Positions 1-6,300 of a stretch of 9,869 bases of DNA are shown here, one piece after another (within the stretch, counting starts at the first letter, position 1; every line of letters starts with the position of its first letter). This DNA comes from Erythrobacter sp. UBA3075 (lineage in GTDB: Bacteria; Pseudomonadota; Alphaproteobacteria; Sphingomonadales; Sphingomonadaceae). The stretch lies in NCBI GenBank assembly GCA_002367375.1, contig DFBR01000141.1:10319-20187 (forward strand), given 5' to 3'. The position numbers were made by a program, and so were the translations under genes. The notes beneath the pieces were generated by a model. That model made no database searches, had not been told where the DNA came from, and saw only the letters and a program-made list of their open reading frames with translations.

Positions 1-56
1 TCCGGCCCTTTGCATTTGTGGCTGCTTCGCTACTGGCATTGCGAGCATTCTCGCGC

Positions 57-72
57 CTTTCGTTAACGAAAG
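57..72. repeat. 16-bp perfect palindrome upstream of clpS
   Basis: CTTTCGTTAACGAAAG is perfectly self-complementary and lies about 50 bases before the chosen clpS start. No T-run follows on either strand, so it does not look like an intrinsic terminator. It could be a binding site for a dimeric regulator or a short hairpin in the leader. The rest of 1-124 holds no gene I can recognise. Confidence 0.5.
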
Positions 73-124
73 ACCAAAGCACCCCTTGCAGGTTTCGCGA
101 TTGATACGATATTCGCCGCTGCTC

Positions 125-538
125 ATGATCCAAATCCGCTCTACCGATTCTGCCCTGCCATGGGCTGTTACCCCAACCGCTGCTGGCGAAGGCGAAGGTG
201 GGGGCGATACGGATGAGCCGGGCACTGGCGGGGATGAGGGCGATGGCCAGATCGGCATTGCGACGCAAACGCGCACCAAATCGAAAAAGCCGAGCCAATA
301 CAAGGTTCTGATGCTGAACGATGATTACACGCCGATGGAATTCGTCGTACTCGTGCTCAAGCGTTTCTTCCGCATGGATATGGAACAGGCCACCCGCGTG
401 ATGCTGCATGTTCACCAGCGCGGCGTGGGCGTGTGCGGCATTTTTCCGTATGAAGTGGCTGAAACGAAGGTCAATCAGGTGATGGATTTCGCCCGAGAGA
501 ACCAGCACCCGCTGCAATGCACGCTTGAAAAAGCCTGA
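125..538 (+). CDS. clpS: ATP-dependent Clp protease adaptor ClpS
   Basis: ClpS is a cytoplasmic adaptor that recognises N-end-rule (N-degron) substrates and hands them to the ClpA unfoldase of the ClpAP protease. The 137-aa product has a Gly/Asp-rich low-complexity N-terminal arm (about residues 20-45), then the conserved core from residue 59 to the C-terminus. Seen in it are [10 protein letters not shown] (N65, D66, D67 and the gate residue M71), the VHQRG segment with pocket His97, and the family ending of the form HPLxCTLEKA, almost as in E. coli. I chose the ATG at 125 because the frame is open further upstream only to a TTG at 86 and the added residues look unrelated to the family; no strong ribosome binding site is visible for either. 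clpA is not adjacent. The next gene, lptF, starts about 85 bases on, so co-transcription is possible. Confidence 0.93.
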   Translation: MIQIRSTDSALPWAVTPTAAGEGEGGGDTDEPGTGGDEGDGQIGIATQTRTKSKKPSQYKVLMLNDDYTPMEFVVLVLKRFFRMDMEQATRVMLHVHQRGVGVCGIFPYEVAETKVNQVMDFARENQHPLQCTLEKA

Positions 539-586
539 CTGGGGCTTCAGTGATCTCGAACGGGGCTGACCCGCAGTCAAATTGCC

Positions 587-603
587 GCTAAGGCCTGCTT
601 AGC
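587..603 (+). repeat. small hairpin between clpS and lptF
   Basis: A 6-bp inverted repeat, GCTAAG and CTTAGC, is separated by a 5-base loop, 20 bases before the lptF start. No T-run follows, so it is not a convincing terminator. It could affect lptF translation or mRNA stability, or be chance. Confidence 0.25.
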
Positions 604-622
604 AGCAGCAAAGAGACGCATT

Positions 623-1912
623 TTGTCCCGCTTCATTACCGCCTCAGACCGCTATATCTTCCGGCTCACTGTCGTTCCGATGATCGGTGTGTTCGTGCTC
701 GCGGCCAGCCTGTTGATGCTGGAGAAAATGCTGCGCTTGTTTGAATTTGTCAGCATGGAAGGCGGCCCGGTCGGTGTCGTTTTTGAAATGCTGCTCAATC
801 TCATTCCCGAATATGCTGGGCTGGCGATCCCGCTCGGGCTGATGCTGGGCGTGTTGTTTGCCTTTCGCAAACTGGCGATGTCGAGCGAACTTGATGTGAT
901 GCGTGCAGTGGGCCTGTCATATACGCGTCTGCTGCGCGTGCCCTTTCTCATCACCTTTGGCCTGATGGCGCTCAACTTCGCGATTGTCGGATTTATCCAG
1001 CCGCAGGCGCGCTTTGCCTATGAGGAAATGGAATATGAGCTGCGCTCCGGCGCGCTTGGTGCATCGATCAAGGTGGGCGAATTCAACACCATTGAAGACC
1101 GCATGGCGCTGCGCATCGAAGGCAGCGAAGATGATGGGCGAGAGCTGCGCGGGATTTTCGCGCGGTTGGCGGATGATGATGGGCAAGTGCTGTCGATCAC
1201 CGCGCGCGAGGGGCGTTTCCTTGCCAATCGGGAAGACCGCAACACTATCGTTCTGCGCTTGATGGATGGGACTATCGTGCATGATGTGGCCGATGGAACG
1301 CCGCGTGTGCTCAGCTTCAGTCAGCACGATTTGCCGATCGACTTGCCCGCGCTGCAGGACTTCCGCGAACGCGGCGAGGATGAGCGTGAATATGTGCTGC
1401 CCGAACTGCTCGAAATCGGCTGGAGCCCGCAGAGCACTGAGATCGAGCGGGCGGGGAGCCTCGCCAATTTCAACTATCGCATGGTCGAGGTTGTGATGAT
1501 GATCATGCTGCCATTCCTCGCGGTGGCGCTGGCGATCCCGCCCAAACGGTCGACCAGTGCATTGGGCGTGTTCCTCTCCATCGTGATCGTGGTCGCCTAT
1601 CACAAGGTCAATCAATATGGCGCGGAGGTTGCGGCGATCGGTCAGCTCGATCCATTCCTGGCCCTGTGGGGGCCGTTTGCCGTGCTCTTCGCGATGATTG
1701 CGTGGATGTATTATCAGGTCGCCTTTGTCCCTGGCGGGCAGGCCATCGGCTTCCTTGAAACCTTCTACGCCAAGATCGGTCGCCTCATCGGGCGCATCTT
1801 TGGTCGCAACCGCTTGAAAGGCGTGGTTCCAGACGGCGAATTTGGGGAACAACACGACGAACAGGAGCAGGCGCTGGACGAAGCCTTGCACGGGGTGCGC
1901 GGTGCTGCTTGA
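623..1912 (+). CDS. lptF: LPS export ABC transporter permease LptF
   Basis: LptF is one of two inner-membrane permease subunits of the LptB2FG complex, which extracts lipopolysaccharide from the inner membrane and passes it to LptC and the periplasmic bridge. The 429-aa product has the YjgP/YjgQ layout: three N-terminal membrane segments (about 15-35, 62-82, 105-125), a periplasmic beta-rich domain (about 130-275), and three C-terminal segments (about 286-306, 312-330, 342-366). Family stretches include AIPLGLMLG and SSELDVMRAVGLS. The start is TTG at 623, giving MSRFITASDRYIF, with a weak purine stretch (AAGAGA) upstream; the next Met is inside the first membrane segment, so TTG is the best choice. 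The C-terminus runs about 60 residues past the last membrane segment and ends in an acidic Glu/Gln/Asp-rich tail. The gene overlaps lptG by 11 bases, indicating one operon. Confidence 0.93.
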   Translation: MSRFITASDRYIFRLTVVPMIGVFVLAASLLMLEKMLRLFEFVSMEGGPVGVVFEMLLNLIPEYAGLAIPLGLMLGVLFAFRKLAMSSELDVMRAVGLSYTRLLRVPFLITFGLMALNFAIVGFIQPQARFAYEEMEYELRSGALGASIKVGEFNTIEDRMALRIEGSEDDGRELRGIFARLADDDGQVLSITAREGRFLANREDRNTIVLRLMDGTIVHDVADGTPRVLSFSQHDLPIDLPALQDFRERGEDEREYVLPELLEIGWSPQSTEIERAGSLANFNYRMVEVVMMIMLPFLAVALAIPPKRSTSALGVFLSIVIVVAYHKVNQYGAEVAAIGQLDPFLALWGPFAVLFAMIAWMYYQVAFVPGGQAIGFLETFYAKIGRLIGRIFGRNRLKGVVPDGEFGEQHDEQEQALDEALHGVRGAA

Positions 1913-2999
1913 TTTCTTCCCCTCGCGCCGCCTGACGCTCTATCTCGCCAAGACCTTCGCGCTGCGCATCATTGCGGTGCTGGCGATGTTGGTACTGGTG
2001 CTGCTGATGCTGGATCTGCTGGGCAAGACCGGGGACATCCTTGCCGTGGAAGGCAATGGCGATGCGGAAATCTGGAAATATGCCTCGCTGCGCGCACCGC
2101 AGCTGGCGGCACGGTTCCTGCCCTACTCCGTGTTGCTGGCAACGATCATCACACTGGCCGGACTGAACCAGAATTCAGAAGTGATCGCGATGAAGGCCGC
2201 AGGGCTATCTGCTCATCAGATCCTCGCGCCGCTATTGCTGAGCGGGCTGGTGGTGTCCGTTATTTCCTTTGCCTTCAATGAACGCGTCGTGGTTCGCGCA
2301 AATGCCACGTTGTCGGTGTGGGAAAATGTCGATTACGCGCAGATTCCCGATGACCCTGCGGCGCGTGGCAATGTCTATTTTAACGACGGGCGCGACGTGT
2401 TGATGGCCGTGAGCGCATCGGGCAGCGGCGAGCAGACCGTGTTCACCGATGTCACTTTTTATGAGCGGGACGACAATGGCATGATCGTGCGCCAGATCAG
2501 CGCAGATTCAGCCGCCTTCGCCGATCCCGGTTGGCAATTGCAGAACGCAAGTGCCTTTGCTGTTGCCAGCGCGCAGACGCAGGAGCTGGGCGAAGTGACT
2601 GTCGCGCCGGGCGTAACTTTGGGTCAGGTGGAGCTGGGCCGCGTCAATCCCGATGCCGAGACACTGTCGCAATTGTCGCGCAGCATTGCCGCGTTGCAAT
2701 CCTCGGGCCGCCGGACGAGCGAGCTGGAAGCCAAATGGTGGCACAAGATCTCAGGTCCGCTGTCCGCCATGCTGATGCCCTTGCTGGGCGCAGTGGCGGG
2801 CTTTGGTCTAGCGCGGTCGGGCAATCTGTTCGTCCGCGCGATTATCGGGATGGCGCTGGGCTTTGCCTATTTCGTGGTCGACAATGCCGCGCTGGCGATG
2901 GGCAGTTTCGGCGGATACCCGCCATTGCTCGCCGCCTGGGCGCCGTTCTTTCTGTTCCTGCTGGTGGGTGAGACTGTGCTTATCCGGACTGAGGAATAG
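1902..2999 (+). CDS. lptG: LPS export ABC transporter permease LptG
   Basis: LptG is the second permease of the LptB2FG lipopolysaccharide exporter and pairs with LptF in the inner membrane. The 365-aa product has membrane segments at about 19-41, 68-88 and 105-123, a periplasmic beta domain, then segments at about 282-305, 312-330 and 338-358. Family-typical stretches are NQNSEVIAMKAAGLS after segment 2 and SELEAKWWHKISGPL just before segment 4. The frame stays open to a TTG at 1842, but the 20 extra residues (Cys/Arg/Thr-rich) look like a shadow of the lptF tail. I therefore chose the GTG at 1902 inside the end of lptF, with CGGGG six bases upstream. The 11-base overlap suggests translational coupling. 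lptB is not in the window, as is common for lptFG operons. Confidence 0.92.
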   Translation: MLLDFFPSRRLTLYLAKTFALRIIAVLAMLVLVLLMLDLLGKTGDILAVEGNGDAEIWKYASLRAPQLAARFLPYSVLLATIITLAGLNQNSEVIAMKAAGLSAHQILAPLLLSGLVVSVISFAFNERVVVRANATLSVWENVDYAQIPDDPAARGNVYFNDGRDVLMAVSASGSGEQTVFTDVTFYERDDNGMIVRQISADSAAFADPGWQLQNASAFAVASAQTQELGEVTVAPGVTLGQVELGRVNPDAETLSQLSRSIAALQSSGRRTSELEAKWWHKISGPLSAMLMPLLGAVAGFGLARSGNLFVRAIIGMALGFAYFVVDNAALAMGSFGGYPPLLAAWAPFFLFLLVGETVLIRTEE

Positions 3000-3031
3000 G
3001 CGCGCTCGCCGCCACAGGCCGAGCGTCGCTC

Positions 3032-4126
3032 TTAATCAGCCGTATCGCGCTGCCCCATCGTGCTTTTCGCGATCCGGCCAACCAGCGGCCACATGCCCGG
3101 ATGGCTCGCTTCGTCGAAAGTGGAACCGTCTCCCAGATGCGCGCTGATGCGCTGATGCGCTTCGTGCAATGAGTGATAAGGCAGCGACGGGACGAGGTGA
3201 TGCAAAGCGTGATAGCGCAGGCCCACTGGCGCCCAAATCGCCGCCACGGTGCGCGGGACATTCACGCTGTCGAGATATTGTGCCGTTACCGTCATCGCTT
3301 GGCCATCATTTTCCCACAAATGCGCAACCAGCGTGCGCAATTGGTTGAACACCGCGACAGCGCCAGTGATGATCATCGCTACCAGCAACGGCTTCCAGCC
3401 AAGCCAGAACGGCGTGGTCATAAGGAAGATCGCCCAGATGCTCGCGCCGGTCTGCTGGAACAGATACCAGCTGCGCTCCTTGTCTTCAGGCGGACGGCGG
3501 CGGAATTCGGGATTGATGGCGAGAGTAGAGAACCGCTCCCACGCAAAGCGGCGTAGCGGCGGAATGACCAGTCCCAAAGGCGCGAGAATACCCCAGCGCA
3601 GGACCAGTGCAACAGGCGCCAGCGCAGCGACAAGTACAAATGCAGGAAGGCTCCACGGCTTCATCAGCGCGAGCGGCATATATTCCGGATCCTCGATAGT
3701 GCCATAGCGCGTGCGCGTGTGGTGGATGCGGTGGGCGCTGTCATACATCAGGCTGGGAGTGAGCATGGGAATGCCCACCAGCAGGTTCCACGCGGTGCGA
3801 AAGCCGGGCAGGGCGTCGCGGTGCAGATGGCTGATTTCGTGAATGAACAGCAATGCGCGGTATAGCGCGAACACAGCCACCAGACCGCTCAGCACAGCCA
3901 GCCAGAGCGGTTCCAGCAGGATCGCACCTGCCAGTGCGCCATAACCGACAATTGTGCTCAGCAGCATGTCCGGCCAGTAGATTTCGGGACGCGCCGTGTT
4001 GATATCGCGCGTCAGTTCAACCGCAGCACGAAGCATGGCTTTGTCGTCAGGAATCTGTGCATGCACACGGCGCTTGCCGGCGGCAGGGCCGGTGCCAGAA
4101 TCTTCAGGTAGGGTCGTCGCACTCAT
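3032..4126 (-). CDS. membrane fatty acid desaturase family protein
   Basis: A 364-aa integral-membrane di-iron desaturase (FA_desaturase superfamily), which would introduce a double bond or hydroxyl group into a lipid acyl chain at the cytoplasmic face of the membrane. All three histidine clusters are present: HEISH (H96, H100), HRIHH (H132, H135, H136) and HALHH (H306, H309, H310), so it should be catalytically competent. Hydrophobic segments flank them (about 54-94, 107-127, 160-195, 230-265). The ATG at 4126 is the only good start; the ribosome binding site is weak. It is convergent with lptG (32 bases apart) and divergent from the acyltransferase-like gene. Substrate and regiospecificity cannot be read from the sequence; fatty-acid, sphingolipid and carotenoid substrates are all possible for this superfamily. 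Confidence 0.85.
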   Translation of the reverse strand: MSATTLPEDSGTGPAAGKRRVHAQIPDDKAMLRAAVELTRDINTARPEIYWPDMLLSTIVGYGALAGAILLEPLWLAVLSGLVAVFALYRALLFIHEISHLHRDALPGFRTAWNLLVGIPMLTPSLMYDSAHRIHHTRTRYGTIEDPEYMPLALMKPWSLPAFVLVAALAPVALVLRWGILAPLGLVIPPLRRFAWERFSTLAINPEFRRRPPEDKERSWYLFQQTGASIWAIFLMTTPFWLGWKPLLVAMIITGAVAVFNQLRTLVAHLWENDGQAMTVTAQYLDSVNVPRTVAAIWAPVGLRYHALHHLVPSLPYHSLHEAHQRISAHLGDGSTFDEASHPGMWPLVGRIAKSTMGQRDTAD

Positions 4127-4280
4127 CGCGATGAAAACTCTTTAAACTGTCCAGTGTGGCGGCGGGTCCGCAGTGATCCGTGGCCAATAGCGCAATTCGC
4201 GCGCGCTTGACATACCGCCTCAAGCACAAGCAGGGCTGCTGTCACATGAACAACGCACCTTGGACACACAGGCGGGGACC

Positions 4281-5435
4281 GTGAGCAGCAAAATAGATAT
4301 CGCACCCGTAACCGGCAAGGGCGAGCTGAATGCATTTATCGATTGCGCTTATCGACTGAATGCGGACGATCCCAATTGGGTGCCGCCTTTGCGCGCCGAT
4401 GTGGTCGAATTGCTGACACCGGGGAAGAACCCGTTTCACGAACATGCGAAAGTGCAATTGTTCCTCGCGCGGCGCGGTGGCGAAGTGGTCGGGCGCATCT
4501 CTGCTCATTATGACGAACTGGCACTGGCCCAGCCACCCGAACAGGGCATGGGACCAGGCACCGGCAATTGGGGCATGTTCGAAGCTGCGGATGAGGCGGT
4601 GGCGCAGGCATTGATCGCACGGGCCGAGGATTGGCTGCGCGAGCAAGGTATGACCTGCGTGCTCGCGCCCATCAGCCTGTCGGTCTGGGAAGAAATCGGT
4701 CTGCTGGTCAAAGGACATGACCATCCGCCCATGCTGCTGATGGGGCATAACAAGGCCGAATATGAAGGCTGGGTCGAAGCGCAGGGCTATGCCACCGCCA
4801 AGCGCCTGTTTACCTATGAGCTGGATGTGCAGCAGGGCTTTTCGCCGCTGATTCGGCGGATCGTGCGATCGGGAGAGAAATCGAGCAAGATCAACGTCCG
4901 GCGAGTCGATACATCGCGCTTTGCCGAAGAAGCGGCGATCTGCATCGATATCCTGAATGATGCGTGGTCAGGCAATTGGGGGTTTGTTCCGTTCACCGAA
5001 GCGGAAAAGGCCTATGGCGCAAAGAAGCTGAAGCCGCTCATTCTGGAAGGCGCGAATATGATCGCCGAGGTGGACGGCAAGCCTGCCGCCTTCATGCTCG
5101 CCTGGCCCGACATCAATCACCTGCTGAAGGACTTTGATGGCAAACTGCTTCCGTTCAACTGGGCCAAGCTGCTGTGGTGGCTGCGCAATCCGAAAGATGC
5201 CGGATTTCGCGTGCCGCTGATGGGCGTGGCGTCGCAATATCAGAATTCGCGGCTCGCCAGCCAGCTTGCCTTCATGATGATCGAGCAGATTCGCCGCTAT
5301 GCCGTGGATAATCACGGCGCGCAGCGCGGTGAAGTTGGCTGGATTCTGGAAGACAATCAGGGAATGGTTGCCATTGCCGATGCCATCGATTCCGAGGTCA
5401 ATCGGGAATATCGGATTTACGGCAAGGATTTATGA
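4281..5435 (+). CDS. GNAT-like acyltransferase family protein, substrate unknown
   Basis: A soluble protein of about 384 aa resembling a family of long, two-lobed proteins annotated as N-acetyltransferase-like. I recognise the family by WVPPLRAD (about residue 33), GRISAHYDE (about 71) and NDAWSGNWGFVPFTEAE (about 226-242), followed by a beta/alpha C-terminal half with QYQNSRLASQLAFMMIEQ and a GWILEDN segment that resembles the end of GNAT folds. No signal peptide or membrane segment is visible. I chose the GTG at 4281, which follows GGCGGGGA; an in-frame TTG at 4260 would add seven residues. It is transcribed away from the desaturase, sharing about 150 bases of upstream DNA. A perfect TTGACA stands at 4207-4212 but no good -10 follows. 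Function is not assignable beyond probable acyl-CoA-type transfer. Confidence 0.75.
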   Translation: MSSKIDIAPVTGKGELNAFIDCAYRLNADDPNWVPPLRADVVELLTPGKNPFHEHAKVQLFLARRGGEVVGRISAHYDELALAQPPEQGMGPGTGNWGMFEAADEAVAQALIARAEDWLREQGMTCVLAPISLSVWEEIGLLVKGHDHPPMLLMGHNKAEYEGWVEAQGYATAKRLFTYELDVQQGFSPLIRRIVRSGEKSSKINVRRVDTSRFAEEAAICIDILNDAWSGNWGFVPFTEAEKAYGAKKLKPLILEGANMIAEVDGKPAAFMLAWPDINHLLKDFDGKLLPFNWAKLLWWLRNPKDAGFRVPLMGVASQYQNSRLASQLAFMMIEQIRRYAVDNHGAQRGEVGWILEDNQGMVAIADAIDSEVNREYRIYGKDL

Positions 5436-5468
5436 TCGCCGCGCTCGGAAACGCGGTGTCGGGGCCGG

Positions 5469-5494
5469 GGAACCGCTAGCGTTCACGCGACGTT
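5469..5494 (+). promoter_or_regulatory. EcfG (general stress sigma factor) promoter for the response regulator
   Basis: GGAAC at 5469-5473, a 17-base spacer and CGTT at 5491-5494 match the alphaproteobacterial EcfG/sigma-T consensus exactly. Transcription would begin near 5501, leaving a leader of about 35 bases before the downstream start. Known: promoters of this form drive the general stress regulon. Inferred: use by this organism's EcfG. Confidence 0.8.
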
Positions 5495-5534
5495 AGAGGA
5501 GCAGACGCAAAGGGCGCGTCAGGAGGGCCTTTTG

Positions 5535-5966
5535 GTGAAGTCATCGTCAACGAACCGCAAACCAGTGAGGCGGAAGCCTTTGCGCAGGGTTTTGCTTGCG
5601 GAAGATGATCCGATCCTTGCGATGGCTCTTGAAGACGCATTTCTGCGTGCCGGGACGGGCGCAGTCGTGATTTGCCAGACCATGCAGGCCACCATGCGGG
5701 AGCTGGAACAGCAGAGCCGCTGCGATGCCATCGTCATCGATGTGCATCTGGGCGACCGCGACGACGGCTGGGCTATTGCTGAATTGGTCGATCTGCTTGG
5801 CCCGCGCCGCCCGCGCATCGCCTTTTCCACTGCATCGCCGCAGGACATACCATCGGCGATTGCGGAAATGGGCCCGATTTTTGAAAAGCCCTACGACCCC
5901 GAATTGCTCGTCAAGGAATTGACCGCAGGCCGCAAGCGTGGCCTGATCGCCCGCCTCTTGGGCTGA
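5535..5966 (+). CDS. single-domain response regulator (receiver only)
   Basis: A 143-aa stand-alone receiver domain with a short basic N-terminal tail (residues 1-18) and no output domain. Phosphorylation-site residues are intact: acidic pocket E23/D24/D25, phosphoacceptor D69 (IVIDVHLGD), T99 and K118 in EKPYDP. The segment IAFSTAS around T99 resembles the FAT-GUY variant of receivers that work in the alphaproteobacterial general stress response (SdrG of Sphingomonas is an example), but the match is partial. The GTG at 5535 lies 8 bases after a strong AGGAGG (5521-5526); the in-frame TTG at 5532 is only 5 bases away, so GTG is preferred. A consensus EcfG promoter sits just upstream and phyR follows 334 bases on. 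Likely job: phosphorylation relay or tuning of PhyR. It could instead be an unrelated CheY-like protein that is merely part of the regulon. Confidence 0.85.
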   Translation: MKSSSTNRKPVRRKPLRRVLLAEDDPILAMALEDAFLRAGTGAVVICQTMQATMRELEQQSRCDAIVIDVHLGDRDDGWAIAELVDLLGPRRPRIAFSTASPQDIPSAIAEMGPIFEKPYDPELLVKELTAGRKRGLIARLLG

Positions 5967-6039
5967 ATCTCTCCCGCAACTTCGCGATGTGACTGCGTTT
6001 GAATTGGTCGGACTTTCCGCACCTTGTCGCTCGTTCTAC

Positions 6040-6072
6040 AAAAAAAGACCTCCGTTCGGGTGAACGGAGGCC
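6040..6072 (-). terminator. intrinsic terminator of the minus-strand sRNA
   Basis: On the minus strand a 9-bp GC-rich stem (CCTCCGTTC / GAACGGAGG) with a 4-base loop is followed, after TC, by seven T residues (6046-6040). On the plus strand the hairpin is followed by CCTTCGGG and no T-run, so it works only for leftward transcription. No minus-strand protein gene ends here, which is why a small RNA is proposed. Confidence 0.85.
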
Positions 6073-6126
6073 TTCGGGATCGTATCACCAGCCGCATGGA
6101 CGGGAGGGGGGTCTCGGCGGTGATAC
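6040..6126 (-). ncRNA. candidate C-rich-loop stress sRNA, divergent from phyR
   Basis: Read on the minus strand, an RNA of about 87 nt can be drawn from 6126 to 6040. Its first hairpin pairs 6126-6115 with 6082-6094: 12 base pairs with a single bulged U (6090). It closes a 20-nt loop (6114-6095) that contains ACCCCCCUCCCGUCC. A short linker follows, then a 9-bp hairpin (6070-6062 with 6057-6049, loop ACCC) and seven Us. The loop is complementary to Shine-Dalgarno sequences, as in known alphaproteobacterial sRNAs that bind ribosome binding sites. An EcfG-like promoter places the start at the first base of hairpin 1. GsrN of Caulobacter has a comparable design and regulation, as far as I recall; identity with GsrN, the suhB/mmgR group or a Sphingopyxis sRNA family cannot be settled by eye. 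No start codon with a ribosome binding site and reading frame is seen inside. Confidence 0.65.
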
Positions 6127-6132
6127 AAGCTA

Positions 6133-6157
6133 AATGACCGTCCCAATTTTCAGTTCC
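6133..6157 (-). promoter_or_regulatory. EcfG-like promoter for the sRNA (one mismatch)
   Basis: On the minus strand GGAAC (6157-6153), a 16-base spacer and CATT (6136-6133) match the EcfG consensus except CATT for CGTT. The predicted start, about 7 bases downstream, falls at 6126, the first base of the sRNA hairpin. That positional agreement is the main support. Confidence 0.5.
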
Positions 6158-6243
6158 CGGAAGCTTCACTATTTTTGATTCTTTTCTTATTGACCGCAAT
6201 ATTCTGTCGAGTTCGCGCAATTCTACATGCGGCAGGACTTGCT

Positions 6244-6268
6244 GGAACCGAGCGCGCGGCAGGGCGTT
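6244..6268 (+). promoter_or_regulatory. EcfG promoter for phyR
   Basis: GGAAC (6244-6248), 16 bases, then CGTT (6265-6268) match the EcfG consensus. The start point would be near 6275, leaving a leader of about 25 bases that includes the ribosome binding site GGGAAGGG (6288-6295). It implies positive feedback of the stress sigma factor on phyR, which is known in other alphaproteobacteria. Confidence 0.78.
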
Positions 6269-6300
6269 CATGATCGTCCAGTTTTTCGGGAAGGGTATAT

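Larger units (their letters stand above)
5967..6300. other. gene-free region between response regulator and phyR
   Basis: This 334-base stretch has no convincing protein gene; the minus-strand open frame crossing it extends into phyR and the response regulator and looks like a shadow. In particular, no NepR-like reading frame was found. It holds a candidate minus-strand sRNA with promoter and terminator (6040-6157) and the phyR promoter (6244-6268). 5967-6039 shows nothing I can name. 6158-6243 is locally AT-rich and also unassigned. No terminator oriented for the response regulator transcript is visible. Confidence 0.7.

Noticed and set aside
1..56. Possible start of a leftward gene (ATG with GAAAGG upstream on the minus strand)
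   Set aside because: Fewer than 20 codons are visible before the window edge and they match no family I know.
86..114. TTGCAG ... GATATT as a sigma-70 promoter of clpS
   Set aside because: The -10 match is only moderate (4 of 6), and it would leave a leader of only a few bases before the chosen start.
917..1891. 324-codon open frame on the minus strand
   Set aside because: It lies wholly opposite lptF, is rich in His/Asp/Arg/Gln as expected for a shadow of GC-rich coding DNA, and shows no recognisable motif.
3001..3031. Terminator between lptG and the desaturase
   Set aside because: Only short imperfect stems (GAGC/GCTC) without a T-run are present in the 32-base gap.
4207..4212. TTGACA as -35 of a housekeeping promoter for the acyltransferase-like gene
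   Set aside because: No acceptable -10 hexamer is found 16-18 bases downstream, so only half the promoter is supported.
6082..6126. G-rich hairpin read as a plus-strand RNA or riboswitch for phyR
   Set aside because: The plus-strand version lacks a terminator and the EcfG promoter of phyR starts downstream of it, so it would not be in the phyR leader. The minus-strand reading explains promoter, stem and T-run together.
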